DNA of 64,000 nt, taken from Acidobacteriota bacterium (GTDB lineage: Bacteria; Acidobacteriota; Blastocatellia; Pyrinomonadales; Pyrinomonadaceae). Location of the stretch: NCBI GenBank assembly GCA_020199775.1, contig JAIVJZ010000006.1:62001-126000 (forward strand), given 5' to 3'. Within the stretch, counting starts at the first letter, position 1, and every line of letters begins with the position of its first letter. Under the pieces are notes generated by a model, which had not been told where the DNA came from, made no database searches, and was given only the letters and a program-made list of their open reading frames with translations. Of the stretch, positions 1-8,250 are shown piece by piece. Both the position numbers and the translations under genes were made by a program.

Positions 1-2
1 CT

Positions 3-992
3 GCTACTTCGATATTGATACTCGCCGCGCTCGTCTTCGGCGGCCTCGTCGGAAACGCGCTCGCGCAAAAGCCCGCGCCCACGCAGGCGACCGGGGAACG
101 GGTGGCGACGGCCGCGACGGCCGCGCCCGTCAACCTCACCCTGCCCTTAAAAACCGACTCGGTGCGTTTCCTCGCCATCGGCGACACGGGCACGGGCACG
201 GAGCAGCAGAAAGAGTTGGCGGACGTGATGCTGCGCTACCGGCAAGCCTTCCCCTACGAGTTCGTCCTGATGATGGGCGACAACATGTACGGCGGCGAGA
301 AGCCCGCGGACTTCAAGTTGAAGTTCGAGAACGTCTACAAGCAACTGCTGGACGACAAGGTGAAGTTCTACGCCACGCTCGGCAACCACGACGAATCGAA
401 CCAACGCTTCTACAAAGACTTCAACATGAACGGCGAGGAGTTTTATCGCTTCGCGAAGGGCAACACCGCCTTCTACTCGCTGAACAGCAACTACATGGAC
501 AAGCGGCAGTTGAAGTGGTTGGAGGAGGAACTGGCGAAGGACGCCTCAGACTGGAAGATCATCTTTATGCACCACCCGCCCTATTCGTCGGGCGGCAAAC
601 ACGGCTCGTCTTCGGCCTTGCGCGAGGTGGTCGAACCGATCTTTTTGAAGTACGGCGTCAACGCGGTGTTCGCCGGTCATGAACATTTCTACGAGCGCGT
701 CAAACCGCAGAAGGGCATCTACTATTTCATCTCCGGCGCGGGCGGCAAACTCCGTCCGGGCGACGTGAAGAAGGGCTCGCCGCTGACGGAGAAGGCGTTC
801 GACACGGACATGTCGTTCATGCTCGTCGAAGTCGCGGGCGACGAGTTGCATTTTCAGGTCATCTCGCGCACCGGCCAGACCGTGGACTCTGGAGTCCTGA
901 CGAGGCAACAGCCGAAAGCGAAGCCTTTGAACGCTTCTCACCCGTCCGCCGCACCGGCCGGGCAGGAGCAGGGCAACGCGGCGAAACCTTAG
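3..992 (+). CDS. Exported metallophosphoesterase (5' end outside window)
   Basis: Calcineurin-like phosphoesterase, probably periplasmic, acting on an unknown phosphoester. The motif series of the fold is complete: GDTGTG, MGDNMYG, GNHDE, HHPPY and GHEHFYER supply the metal-binding Asp, Asn and His residues. The reading frame is open to the left edge, and its first visible residues are the hydrophobic part of a signal peptide ending near NALAQ, so the true start lies upstream; a TTG at 15 is the first in-window start. The C-terminal 30 residues are Pro/Ala-rich and probably disordered. It ends just before a long perfect palindrome shared with the convergent gene. The family is clear; the substrate is not. 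Confidence 0.85.
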   Translation, partial: ATSILILAALVFGGLVGNALAQKPAPTQATGERVATAATAAPVNLTLPLKTDSVRFLAIGDTGTGTEQQKELADVMLRYRQAFPYEFVLMMGDNMYGGEKPADFKLKFENVYKQLLDDKVKFYATLGNHDESNQRFYKDFNMNGEEFYRFAKGNTAFYSLNSNYMDKRQLKWLEEELAKDASDWKIIFMHHPPYSSGGKHGSSSALREVVEPIFLKYGVNAVFAGHEHFYERVKPQKGIYYFISGAGGKLRPGDVKKGSPLTEKAFDTDMSFMLVEVAGDELHFQVISRTGQTVDSGVLTRQQPKAKPLNASHPSAAPAGQEQGNAAKP

Positions 993-1009
993 AGCGCATT
1001 CGTTCAAGA

Positions 1010-1063
1010 CCGGCACAAACATAGAGGCAGCGGAGATCTCCGCTGCCTCTATGTTTGTGCCGG
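1010..1063. terminator. 54-bp perfect palindrome, bidirectional terminator
   Basis: Two 27-base arms (1010-1036 and 1037-1063) are exact reverse complements with no spacer, centred on AGATCT. The element sits between convergent genes ending at 992 (+) and 1096 (-). It has no T-run of note, so it may act as a transcript 3'-end stabiliser as much as an intrinsic terminator. Confidence 0.7.
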
Positions 1064-1095
1064 ACGCTTCTGCGTCTGATCGAGCGCCGGGCGAA

Positions 1096-2073
1096 CTACG
1101 GCGAGACGGCCATGCCCCGCCGGAGACTCGCCAGTTCGTTGACGCGCGCGCGAAACGCACGGCCGAGCGTGCGCACCTCCGCGCGGTTGTAGTTGGCGGC
1201 GCGGAAAGCGTCCGCGATCTGGCGTTCGCTCAGGCGCGAGAGCAGTTGGCCGATCCATCGCGCCTGCTCGACCGTGATGTCGTTGAACATGCCGCGCTTC
1301 TTGCCGGAGAACTCGAAATCAACCCGCCCGTCCTCTTTAATCTCGTCTATGAGTTTGTCGCCGCGAAAGCCGCGCGGGTCGTTACGGCTGCGCGTGAACC
1401 GCCAGAGCAGAGGCCACTTGCCGGTGTCGCCGAGCGTCGCGCCGAGGTCGCTGATGGCGTAGCGAAGTTCCGTGCCGCCCTGCGTGGGCACGGCCAGCAG
1501 GACGTTGTTCTCGTCCTTCGTGTCCCAGTTGTTCAGGAGCACCATCATCACTTTCAAGCCCTGCAATTCACGCGTGCCGACAAAGGGGTTCTGCTCCCAC
1601 TTCCAATCGCCCTCGCGCTCGATGTTTGCGGGGCGCGCCTCGAACCTCACGTTCTCGAACGTGCCCCTGCCGGGGATGGTGACGCGCGGGACGAGATAGG
1701 TGATCTCCGTCATGTACCCGGCCGCCCAGAGCAGCCGCGTGGAAGCCGTCTCCGACTGCGCTTCCTTGCCCACCTTCGCCACCCACACGCGCCCCGCCGC
1801 GTCGCGCACGCGATACTTCTTCGACCACCCGCCCTTCTCCTCCTTGATGAAGGTGAGGCGTCTCACGTTCGGCCTCATCCGCGCGCCGCCCGGCCCCAGC
1901 AACAAATTGCGCGAAGAGATGTCCTGCGGTTCCTGCCACAGCACCGGCCTCCCCGCGGGCGTCCCTTTCTTCTTCTCAGACTCTTCCTGAACCGCGCTCG
2001 CCTGCGACGCACACGTCGCCAACAGACACGCGGCGACGGTAACTAACAGGACTCTCCGGTTGAATACAATCAT
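1096..2073 (-). CDS. Exported protein with a kinase-like core, function unknown
   Basis: A 325-residue protein with a signal peptide ending near residue 27 (SQASA). No family name was recognised with certainty. The core shows an ordered set of residues that resembles an atypical protein or lipid kinase: Lys100 in VWVAKVG, Glu108 in QSE, a catalytic-loop-like NNWDTKDENN (residues 181-190), then SDLGATLG with Asp209 where kinases have DFG. HipA-like and PI3/4-kinase-like folds use such a D-x4-N and D-x-G arrangement. Downstream are basic and aromatic segments and a helical C-terminus (residues 265-325). If it is a kinase it would act outside the cytoplasm, which is unusual. The kinase reading is inference. 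Confidence 0.6.
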   Translation of the reverse strand: MIVFNRRVLLVTVAACLLATCASQASAVQEESEKKKGTPAGRPVLWQEPQDISSRNLLLGPGGARMRPNVRRLTFIKEEKGGWSKKYRVRDAAGRVWVAKVGKEAQSETASTRLLWAAGYMTEITYLVPRVTIPGRGTFENVRFEARPANIEREGDWKWEQNPFVGTRELQGLKVMMVLLNNWDTKDENNVLLAVPTQGGTELRYAISDLGATLGDTGKWPLLWRFTRSRNDPRGFRGDKLIDEIKEDGRVDFEFSGKKRGMFNDITVEQARWIGQLLSRLSERQIADAFRAANYNRAEVRTLGRAFRARVNELASLRRGMAVSP

Positions 2074-2351
2074 ATTGATCCTTCCATCCTTAAATTCGAG
2101 ATGACCGGCACGCCTCCAGCGTGACCGACAACTGTGTGGGGAGGCGGCAGATTATATGCAACCGGCGCGCGCTTGGTCTATCCCACGCACGCCCGAACCC
2201 GCCGGCACGCGTGCTCTTACTTCAACCCTCACCCCGCGCTAGCATCTCTCCCGAACGCTGTCTCCTCCGGTTTGGTAGAATGCCGTTTGCTCGCTTGCGC
2301 CTCGATTCGAGCGTTAGAATGCCATGCATGCAAAGGAGACGAATCAGAGAG

Positions 2352-2894
2352 ATGACGACTATAACTATCGGCAGGCCGGAAGAGACGGAATACGCGCCCT
2401 ATTACGGCAAATACGTTTCGCTCGTCTCGGGCGTCGATGCACTCGCGGCGTTGAGCGGCCAGTTAACTGAAACGCTCGCGCTGCTGCAAAGCGTCCCGGA
2501 GACGCGGGCGGGCTTTCGCTACGGCGACGGGAAGTGGAGCATCAGGGAACTCGTCGGGCACATGATAGACACCGAGAGAATCTTCGCCTATCGCGCGCTC
2601 CGCTTTGCCCGCGGCGACACGACGCCCCTCCCCGGTTTCGAGCAGGACGGCTACATCCGTCACGCCTCGTTCGACGCCTGTTCTCTCGGCTCGCTCGCCG
2701 CGGAGTACGAGAGCGTCAGGCGTTCTACGCTTTTTCTGTTTAACCATCTGGACGGGGAAGCGTGGATGCGCAGGGGCTTGGCGAGCGAGAGCGAAGTGAG
2801 CGTCCGCGCCCTCGCCTACATCATCGCGGGTCACGAGTTGCATCACGTCGGGGTGCTGCGCGACAGGTATCTGCCGTCGGCGCAGTCGAGTTAG
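2352..2894 (+). CDS. DinB-superfamily protein
   Basis: A 180-residue four-helix-bundle protein of the DinB/YfiT type. The family is a set of putative metal-dependent, thiol-linked enzymes; some members are bacillithiol or mycothiol transferases. Metal-ligand candidates are His in ELVGHMIDTE and the HELHHVGVL motif near the C-terminus, matching the usual three-His arrangement. The ATG at 2352 is preferred because AAGGAG lies about 13 bases upstream; longer versions lack such a site. A methyltransferase gene follows 53 bases downstream on the same strand and the two may be cotranscribed. Substrate unknown. Confidence 0.8.
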   Translation: MTTITIGRPEETEYAPYYGKYVSLVSGVDALAALSGQLTETLALLQSVPETRAGFRYGDGKWSIRELVGHMIDTERIFAYRALRFARGDTTPLPGFEQDGYIRHASFDACSLGSLAAEYESVRRSTLFLFNHLDGEAWMRRGLASESEVSVRALAYIIAGHELHHVGVLRDRYLPSAQSS

Positions 2895-2947
2895 AGAGTC
2901 ATCCGTGCGAACCGCGCGGCCGGGCGTTCCATGCCCGTAAAGGGATC

Positions 2948-4000
2948 ATGACAGATTCTCAGGACAACTTGCCGAGGGAGTTGACCGAGGCCGAGAAGCA
3001 GTTGTTGATCGCGGCCGGGTGGCTCAGAAGCCGCTACGGGTTGATGGCGGGCATGGACGCCGCGAGCAAACTCGGCCGGGAAAATCTCGAAGCGTTCGGG
3101 CGTGTGTGGATCGGGAAATACCTCGTCGATTGGTCTGACGCCTACCGGAGTCTGGTCTCGGACGGCTATCTGGCGCACCACGACGGCGAGTTTTCACTGA
3201 CCACGGAGGGGAACGCTGCGAGAAAGGCGTTAGAAGTCGATACCCCTCTGTGGCTGTACGAATACGACAACTTTTTCAGCGACGCGGAACAGAGCCATGC
3301 CCACGCGCTCTTTTGCGAACGCGTCTACGGAAAGAATCTCTGCCAGCACGGGCTGGCCGACGTTTCTCAGTTGGACAAACTGCTGGAAGCCCTGCGGCTG
3401 ACGGGCGGCGACAGCGTGCTCGACATCGGCTGCGGCAACGGTCGCATCACGGAACACCTGCACGACCTGACGGGCGCGTCCTTCACCGGCGTGGACATTT
3501 CGGCCGAGGCGATTGCACAAGCCCGCGCGCGGACGGCGGCGAAGCGCGGGCGTTTGACTTTCAAGGTCGGGAACATGAATCGCCTCGACTTCGAACCACA
3601 AACTTTCGACGCGGTGGTCGCCATAGACACGCTCTATTACGTGGACGATCCGGCAGAGACCTTGAGACAACTCGCGCTCGTCCTCAAGCCCACGGGGCAC
3701 ATGGGATTGTTCTACACGCAATGGATCAACGACCCCGCCGACCGCGCCCAACTCCTGCCCGCAAACACCTCTCTGGCGGTGCTCCTGAAAAAGCATCATT
3801 TGCAGTTTACGTCTATCGATCTCACCGAACCCGAGGCCGAACACTGGCGGAAGAAACTCGCCGTCCTTGAGCAACTCAAGCCGGAGTTTGAAAGGGAAGG
3901 GAATCTCGGCCTCTACCACTACCGCCACAGCGAAGCATCCCGCTACGCGAATTGGGATTCGCGCCGCCGCAGTCGCCATCTCTACCACGTCCACTCGTGA
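2948..4000 (+). CDS. Class I SAM-dependent methyltransferase with N-terminal winged-helix-like region
   Basis: A 350-residue protein. Residues 12-95 are helical with a likely winged-helix fold. The Rossmann methyltransferase core follows, with motif I VLDIGCGNGR, an acidic ribose-binding FTGVDISAEAI, GNMNRLDF (motif II) and FDAVVAIDTLYYVDD (motif III/IV). The start ATG at 2948 is preceded by AAGGGA. The C-terminal end is rich in Arg, His and Tyr. Methyl acceptor unknown; small-molecule acceptors are usual for this architecture. Confidence 0.82.
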   Translation: MTDSQDNLPRELTEAEKQLLIAAGWLRSRYGLMAGMDAASKLGRENLEAFGRVWIGKYLVDWSDAYRSLVSDGYLAHHDGEFSLTTEGNAARKALEVDTPLWLYEYDNFFSDAEQSHAHALFCERVYGKNLCQHGLADVSQLDKLLEALRLTGGDSVLDIGCGNGRITEHLHDLTGASFTGVDISAEAIAQARARTAAKRGRLTFKVGNMNRLDFEPQTFDAVVAIDTLYYVDDPAETLRQLALVLKPTGHMGLFYTQWINDPADRAQLLPANTSLAVLLKKHHLQFTSIDLTEPEAEHWRKKLAVLEQLKPEFEREGNLGLYHYRHSEASRYANWDSRRRSRHLYHVHS

Positions 4001-4432
4001 GTGTGTCCGACAGTGGGCGCACCTTACCTACGCGTAGCAGGCTGAAACGCTGGCAAAATGTCCGCGTTTCCGATGCGAAGGGTCGGCGGGGAAATGTAAA
4101 ACTACTCACAATGAACCACACTTTGATTTGCCGTTTTTGGGGGGATTTTACGTAAACAGGTGCTTTTGAGGGTTCGGCACGGGGGATGGAATTGGTCAAT
4201 ACGATGGGTGGAACAGGGGTCGGCATTTTTCGACCGCCGAACCTATTTCAACCGGCGAACGAATGAGTCATATGGCGTCACCCATCGCTTCAAACCTTTG
4301 AGGGCGGGTCTGTCTCTGCTCGTAGCATGACGTCCTCCACATATACGGATTCCATCAGTGCGTAGACTTTGCCCTTCCTGCTATTTCTAGCCGTAAGAAA
4401 TTTCTGATAAGGGCAACTGATTAAATAACGCC
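4001..4432. other. Gene-poor transition into AT-richer island
   Basis: About 430 bases with no credible reading frame. Base composition shifts visibly from the GC-rich left flank to the AT-richer rlo genes. No tRNA fragment, transposase remnant or clear attachment repeat was seen here. Confidence 0.5.
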
Positions 4433-5077
4433 TTATAGGTAAGTGCGCTCTCTGCGACCAAATTCACGAATTCGTTCTGTTAGCAGATATACCCCTGTTG
4501 ATGGGTTACCCCCCTCTTCTATACAACGGCTCTCTATTAGTTGTGCGCGACGGACGGCATCCATGTATCCGGAACGTAGGATTTCGAAAGGAACGTGTTT
4601 ATCATATTCACGGATATATTTTTTCAACGCAGTCGCCGCTCGCTTACGCTCGATATGAGCAGTTTGGTCAGTAAAATGAATAAGGAGCCAAAGTTCAAAA
4701 CAAGGATTTGAAACTGCTAACTTAATGCCATTATCGCGTGCCTGTTGCCGAGCATCAGCCAACTTAGGATGCTGGTCAACATCGAATACGCACCACACTT
4801 CGTCATATTTTAGATTGTCGTCATGTTCTCGAAGCGCTTCCCTTTCAGCCAACTTCTTTAGCAGCGCGGCACGTTCAACAAGGGTCTTAGGTACACCGCC
4901 TTGATTATCTATCATCACATCTACGAGACGATTTCCTTCCTCACGCTTGAAAGCTTCAAAGTATTGTGGCTCAGTTACAATCCCCTCACAGACAACAAGG
5001 ATTCTCGGACGTGGGTCGAGTGAGGGTTGGCGGCGATATAAGGAGCGACGTGAATCACGAAATCTACGACTAGCCAT
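4433..5077 (-). CDS. rloB: RloB-like protein (AbiLii type, TOPRIM-like nuclease candidate)
   Basis: A 214-residue RloB-family protein, the second gene of an AAA ATPase plus RloB pair known as AbiL in lactococci and found in restriction-linked loci elsewhere. The core starts with ILVVCEGIVTEPQYFEAF, where Glu sits in the TOPRIM-like position, and continues to VWCVFDVDQHPKL with an acidic D-x-D. The NPCFELWLLIHF motif is typical of RloB. The ATG at 5077 overlaps the rloA stop codon by eight bases, which implies translational coupling; an upstream in-frame start at 5131 would overlap rloA by about 60 bases. Composition is AT-richer than the flanks, suggesting transfer. The likely job is phage-triggered nucleic-acid cleavage; that is inferred from the family. 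Confidence 0.85.
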   Translation of the reverse strand: MASRRFRDSRRSLYRRQPSLDPRPRILVVCEGIVTEPQYFEAFKREEGNRLVDVMIDNQGGVPKTLVERAALLKKLAEREALREHDDNLKYDEVWCVFDVDQHPKLADARQQARDNGIKLAVSNPCFELWLLIHFTDQTAHIERKRAATALKKYIREYDKHVPFEILRSGYMDAVRRAQLIESRCIEEGGNPSTGVYLLTERIREFGRRERTYL

Positions 5078-6353
5078 TATGCCCATCCGAGAATAGATTT
5101 TTGGGTATGCGAATAAAAGGAACCCCCCCATAACGTCCCTGCAAATAGCCGCGTTTAATATTTTCTTCTTTGCGCGGCTTATAATCTGTTAATGAATATA
5201 GGTGTGTCGCTCCATTGTCATCCTTTTCCGTAAACCAGATTTGATCCCTACGCAAATTTCCATACTCTAAAATGTTAGTGTCATGCGTGTTGAAGAGGAG
5301 TTGTGCATTATTCGTATTGCTCTTGGGGTCATCGAATATATTCACCACTGTAATAGCAAGCAAGGGATGCAAACTCGAATCAAGTTCATCAATGCAAAGT
5401 ACTCCACCATCAGCAAGTGTTTCTACAACGTGACCAGCTAAGGCGAAAAGCGCTTGAGTTCCCCGTGACTCACTTTCTAACGGGAGCGATATATCCGTTC
5501 CACTATCTTTGAAGTGGTGGCGAAATGATATTTTAGGCATGGGAGAATCCAACATCTTTTTCAATACGTCAGGACTATTTGCAAATAGCACACCTAGCAA
5601 TTGTTTCGTAGTGTCTGAAGCTTCTTCCTCTTCGTAATTGATGCCAGATATGCCTAAATCCGCTCCTTTCATTATCTTAAGAATTTGGGCTTGATACTTT
5701 GGGTCACCACACTTCCTCGCAGTGCTCGCCTCACTACGTCGTGGTGCCACATCAATAAACCGCAACGAGGTTGAAAACCATTCGAATAATGGGGTAAGGG
5801 TGGGATGATTATTTTGTGCAGCTGCTGAAAGGAAAAGACTATTCTTTCGTGTGAGGGATTGAGTAGCTTTGTTTTCTCCTGTTAGAAAGCGGCTGAAACT
5901 AAACTCATCTGATGCTTCGATGTTACGAACAAACCATTTTTGCTGTTTGCCTTGAGGGTATGCGAAAAGCCATTCTTCAAGTACCCGCACAGAGTTAATG
6001 ATGAAGCCGTAGGTATAACGTATACCGTCTTTTAGAAAATCAATTTCAAATAATGACGGCTCCTCTAACTTATTGGGGGCAAGCAGAAATGGCTCCCTAG
6101 GAATCCCTCCATCTGGCTCCCAAGAGCGATGTGAATTAAGAACTGCATTTGTCAAGAATTCAAGAGCGTGAAGCACAGTTGATTTTCCAGATGCATTCGC
6201 TCCATAAATTCCAGCGGCTCTAAGTAAATTTATTCTATATTTTTCTACATTGATAAGTTTTTCATCATGTTCTTTCAAAGGGGCAGCTACGTATGAAAAC
6301 TCTTGCTCATCACAAATTGAGCGGTGATTTGCAACTCGGAATCGAATCAGCAT
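5070..6353 (-). CDS. rloA: RloA-like AAA ATPase (AbiLi type) of a defence pair
   Basis: A 427-residue SMC/OLD-like ATPase. Residues 51-59 are the Walker A motif GANASGKST, with LCIDELDSSLHP as signature plus Walker B and LFNTHDTNIL as the His switch. Between these lies a divergent coiled region, as in AAA15 and OLD proteins. It is the first gene of the pair and overlaps rloB by eight bases. In related ATPase-TOPRIM pairs such as PARIS the ATPase senses a phage protein and controls the nuclease subunit; the same logic is inferred here. The start codon ATG at 6353 sits in an AT-rich stretch. Codon use is visibly less GC-biased than neighbouring genes. Confidence 0.87.
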   Translation of the reverse strand: MLIRFRVANHRSICDEQEFSYVAAPLKEHDEKLINVEKYRINLLRAAGIYGANASGKSTVLHALEFLTNAVLNSHRSWEPDGGIPREPFLLAPNKLEEPSLFEIDFLKDGIRYTYGFIINSVRVLEEWLFAYPQGKQQKWFVRNIEASDEFSFSRFLTGENKATQSLTRKNSLFLSAAAQNNHPTLTPLFEWFSTSLRFIDVAPRRSEASTARKCGDPKYQAQILKIMKGADLGISGINYEEEEASDTTKQLLGVLFANSPDVLKKMLDSPMPKISFRHHFKDSGTDISLPLESESRGTQALFALAGHVVETLADGGVLCIDELDSSLHPLLAITVVNIFDDPKSNTNNAQLLFNTHDTNILEYGNLRRDQIWFTEKDDNGATHLYSLTDYKPRKEENIKRGYLQGRYGGVPFIRIPKNLFSDGHNG

Positions 6354-6578
6354 TATACTTATCCTATTTGGCTAGATTGCACAACAAACGTCATCCAACA
6401 GTATATCACGCAGATATTCTGCAAATTCGCAGAAAAAAAAGCAAGTCAGGTGTATCTTAATTGCAGCATTGGGCGTAAAATAATATGTAGGCGAGCCGCC
6501 AATGCTACGCGCGGCGGCGGCTCAAAACATTCAACCTGTCACTTTGGCGCGCTTTGGAGTGAAAGAGACCCGCAACAG

Positions 6579-6602
6579 AAAAGGCTACCCTTGCGGATAG
6601 CC
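6579..6602 (-). terminator. Intrinsic terminator of tRNA-Ala
   Basis: Read on the minus strand, an eight-base stem GGCTATCC/GGGTAGCC (one wobble pair) encloses a GCAA loop and is followed by TTTT. It lies 18 bases after the tRNA 3' end. Confidence 0.8.
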
Positions 6603-6620
6603 TAGCCTGTCGAAATCTTT

Positions 6621-6697
<77 letters not shown>

Positions 6698-6793
6698 ACG
6701 CGTTGAGGGAAATATTAGAGAGCGGGGGGGGCGGTGTCAAGCGTTCGTGATTGGAATTGCGGGGGCGTGCGCGTCTGGCGCGGGCGGCGCGGG

Positions 6794-8026
6794 CTATTCC
6801 GGCGCGACGATGCGTGCGGCGGCGGCGCGCAGAGCGTCGGGTAGCTTTTGGACGTTTGTGCCGCCGCCCTGTGCGAGGTCGGGGCGTCCGCCGCCGCGCC
6901 CTTCGAGGAGGGCGCAGGCTTCGCGCATGAGCATGTTCATGTCGCCGCGGGCTTCGGGCGCGCGGGCGAAGACGAGGCGGGCGGCGCGCCCGTCTGCGTC
7001 GCGTGAGCCGAGCAGGGCGATGTGGCCGGGGCGCGAGATGATCGAGAGGGCGAGCCGTTTGAGGGATTCCGCGTCGCGTTCGGTGAAGGCGTGTGTGACG
7101 ATGCGCGTGTGCGCGTCGGCGACGGCGACGGAGGCGGTTTGGATCAGTTCCTCGGCTTCGACGCGGGCGGCGATCTCTTCGAGCGCGCGGAGGCGGCGCA
7201 ACAAGTTCTTGTTTTCTTCGACGAGCCGCGCGGCTAGTTCGGGGGCGTCGTCGCGGCCCGCGCTGAAGAGTGCGGCGACGGTGCGCGCCGTGTGGTTCGC
7301 CCGCCGGTAGTCGGCGTGAACGCGGCCTCCGGCGAGGAATTCGACGCGCGTTAAATTCTTGGCGCGTTCCCAAGAGCGGACGGCGAGGATGCCGACTTCG
7401 CCCGCGCGCGCGGCGTGCGTGCCGCCGCAGGGACTCAGGTCGAAGTCTTCGATCTCGATAATGCGCAGGTCTCCCGTGCGGGCGGAATCTCTGCGCAGCG
7501 GGAGCGCGGCGGCCTCCCGCGGCGAGACCTGACGCACGCGCACGGGGCGATCCTCCCAGATGATTTTATTGGCGAGCGCGACGGCCTGTTCGATGCGCTC
7601 GTCGGACGGTTCGCGCAGATCAACGTCGATCTCGCAGGCGCGTTCGAGCATGCGAAAGGCGCGCGTCGGCGCGTCGAAAAGGCGGACGAAGGCTTGCGAG
7701 AGGATGTGCTGTCCGGTGTGCTGTTGGAGGTGGTCGAGGCGACGCGGCCAGTCGATGCGCCCCGCGACGCGCGCGCCCACGACGGGCGGCGCGCCTTCGA
7801 TGATGTGCCACACGCCCGCCTCCTCGCGGTCAATACATTCTATGACGCGTGCGCCGTCGAGCGTGCCGGTGTCGCTCGGCTGGCCGCCGCCCGTCGGGTA
7901 GAACGCCGTGCGGTCGAGCGTGACGGCGACGCGACGCGCCCCGGCGTCGGCCTCTACTTCGAGGACGCGCGCGTCGAACTCCGTGAGGTGCGAATCGTGG
8001 TAATAGAGTCTTTCGGTCATAGACAT
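6794..8026 (-). CDS. AlaX-type Ala-tRNA editing protein with DHHA1 domain
   Basis: A stand-alone homologue of the editing half of alanyl-tRNA synthetase, about 410 residues, which hydrolyses mischarged Ser- or Gly-tRNA-Ala. The N-terminal barrel carries the editing signature TAFYPTGGGQPSD. Zinc ligands are HTGQH (near residues 104-108) and CGGTH (near 201-205). A coiled segment (around 255-300) leads into a C-terminal DHHA1 domain with GGGRPDLAQGGG. The aminoacylation domain is absent, as in AlaX-L. Starts are ambiguous (ATG at 8026 or 8020, GTG at 8029), and the start region is duplicated just upstream. The next gene on this strand is tRNA-Ala itself. Confidence 0.9.
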   Translation of the reverse strand: MSMTERLYYHDSHLTEFDARVLEVEADAGARRVAVTLDRTAFYPTGGGQPSDTGTLDGARVIECIDREEAGVWHIIEGAPPVVGARVAGRIDWPRRLDHLQQHTGQHILSQAFVRLFDAPTRAFRMLERACEIDVDLREPSDERIEQAVALANKIIWEDRPVRVRQVSPREAAALPLRRDSARTGDLRIIEIEDFDLSPCGGTHAARAGEVGILAVRSWERAKNLTRVEFLAGGRVHADYRRANHTARTVAALFSAGRDDAPELAARLVEENKNLLRRLRALEEIAARVEAEELIQTASVAVADAHTRIVTHAFTERDAESLKRLALSIISRPGHIALLGSRDADGRAARLVFARAPEARGDMNMLMREACALLEGRGGGRPDLAQGGGTNVQKLPDALRAAAARIVAPE

Positions 8027-8070
8027 CACCGAGGCACCAGCGTCTTTCGATCATAGACATCATCGAAGCA
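8010..8070. repeat. Imperfect 29-base direct repeat duplicating the alaX start region
   Basis: Copies at 8010-8038 and 8042-8070 differ at three positions. Both carry, on the minus strand, the ATGTCTATGA start cluster of the AlaX gene, so the upstream copy holds decoy start codons. Confidence 0.75.
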
Positions 8071-8250
8071 TTGACGACAGCCGGACGGGTTTTGAAACTC
8101 GCGTGGCTGAAACTAGCCGAGCCGCGCGCCGTGCGTCAAGCGCGGCGCGCGCGGCGTGCGGCTTTTGACACGGGTTCGCCACTGCGCGGATAATCGCTCG
8201 TCTCCACATAACGACTTTCAGTTTCGGACACGTACTTTCGGGGAGCATAT

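Noticed and set aside
2074..2351. Upstream extension of the DinB-like protein to 2121
   Set aside because: The added residues have no family similarity, and the Shine-Dalgarno sequence points to 2352.
4001..6620. Integrative element attachment sites around the rloAB island
   Set aside because: I looked for a repeated tRNA-Ala 3' end in 4001-4432 and 6354-6620 and found none.
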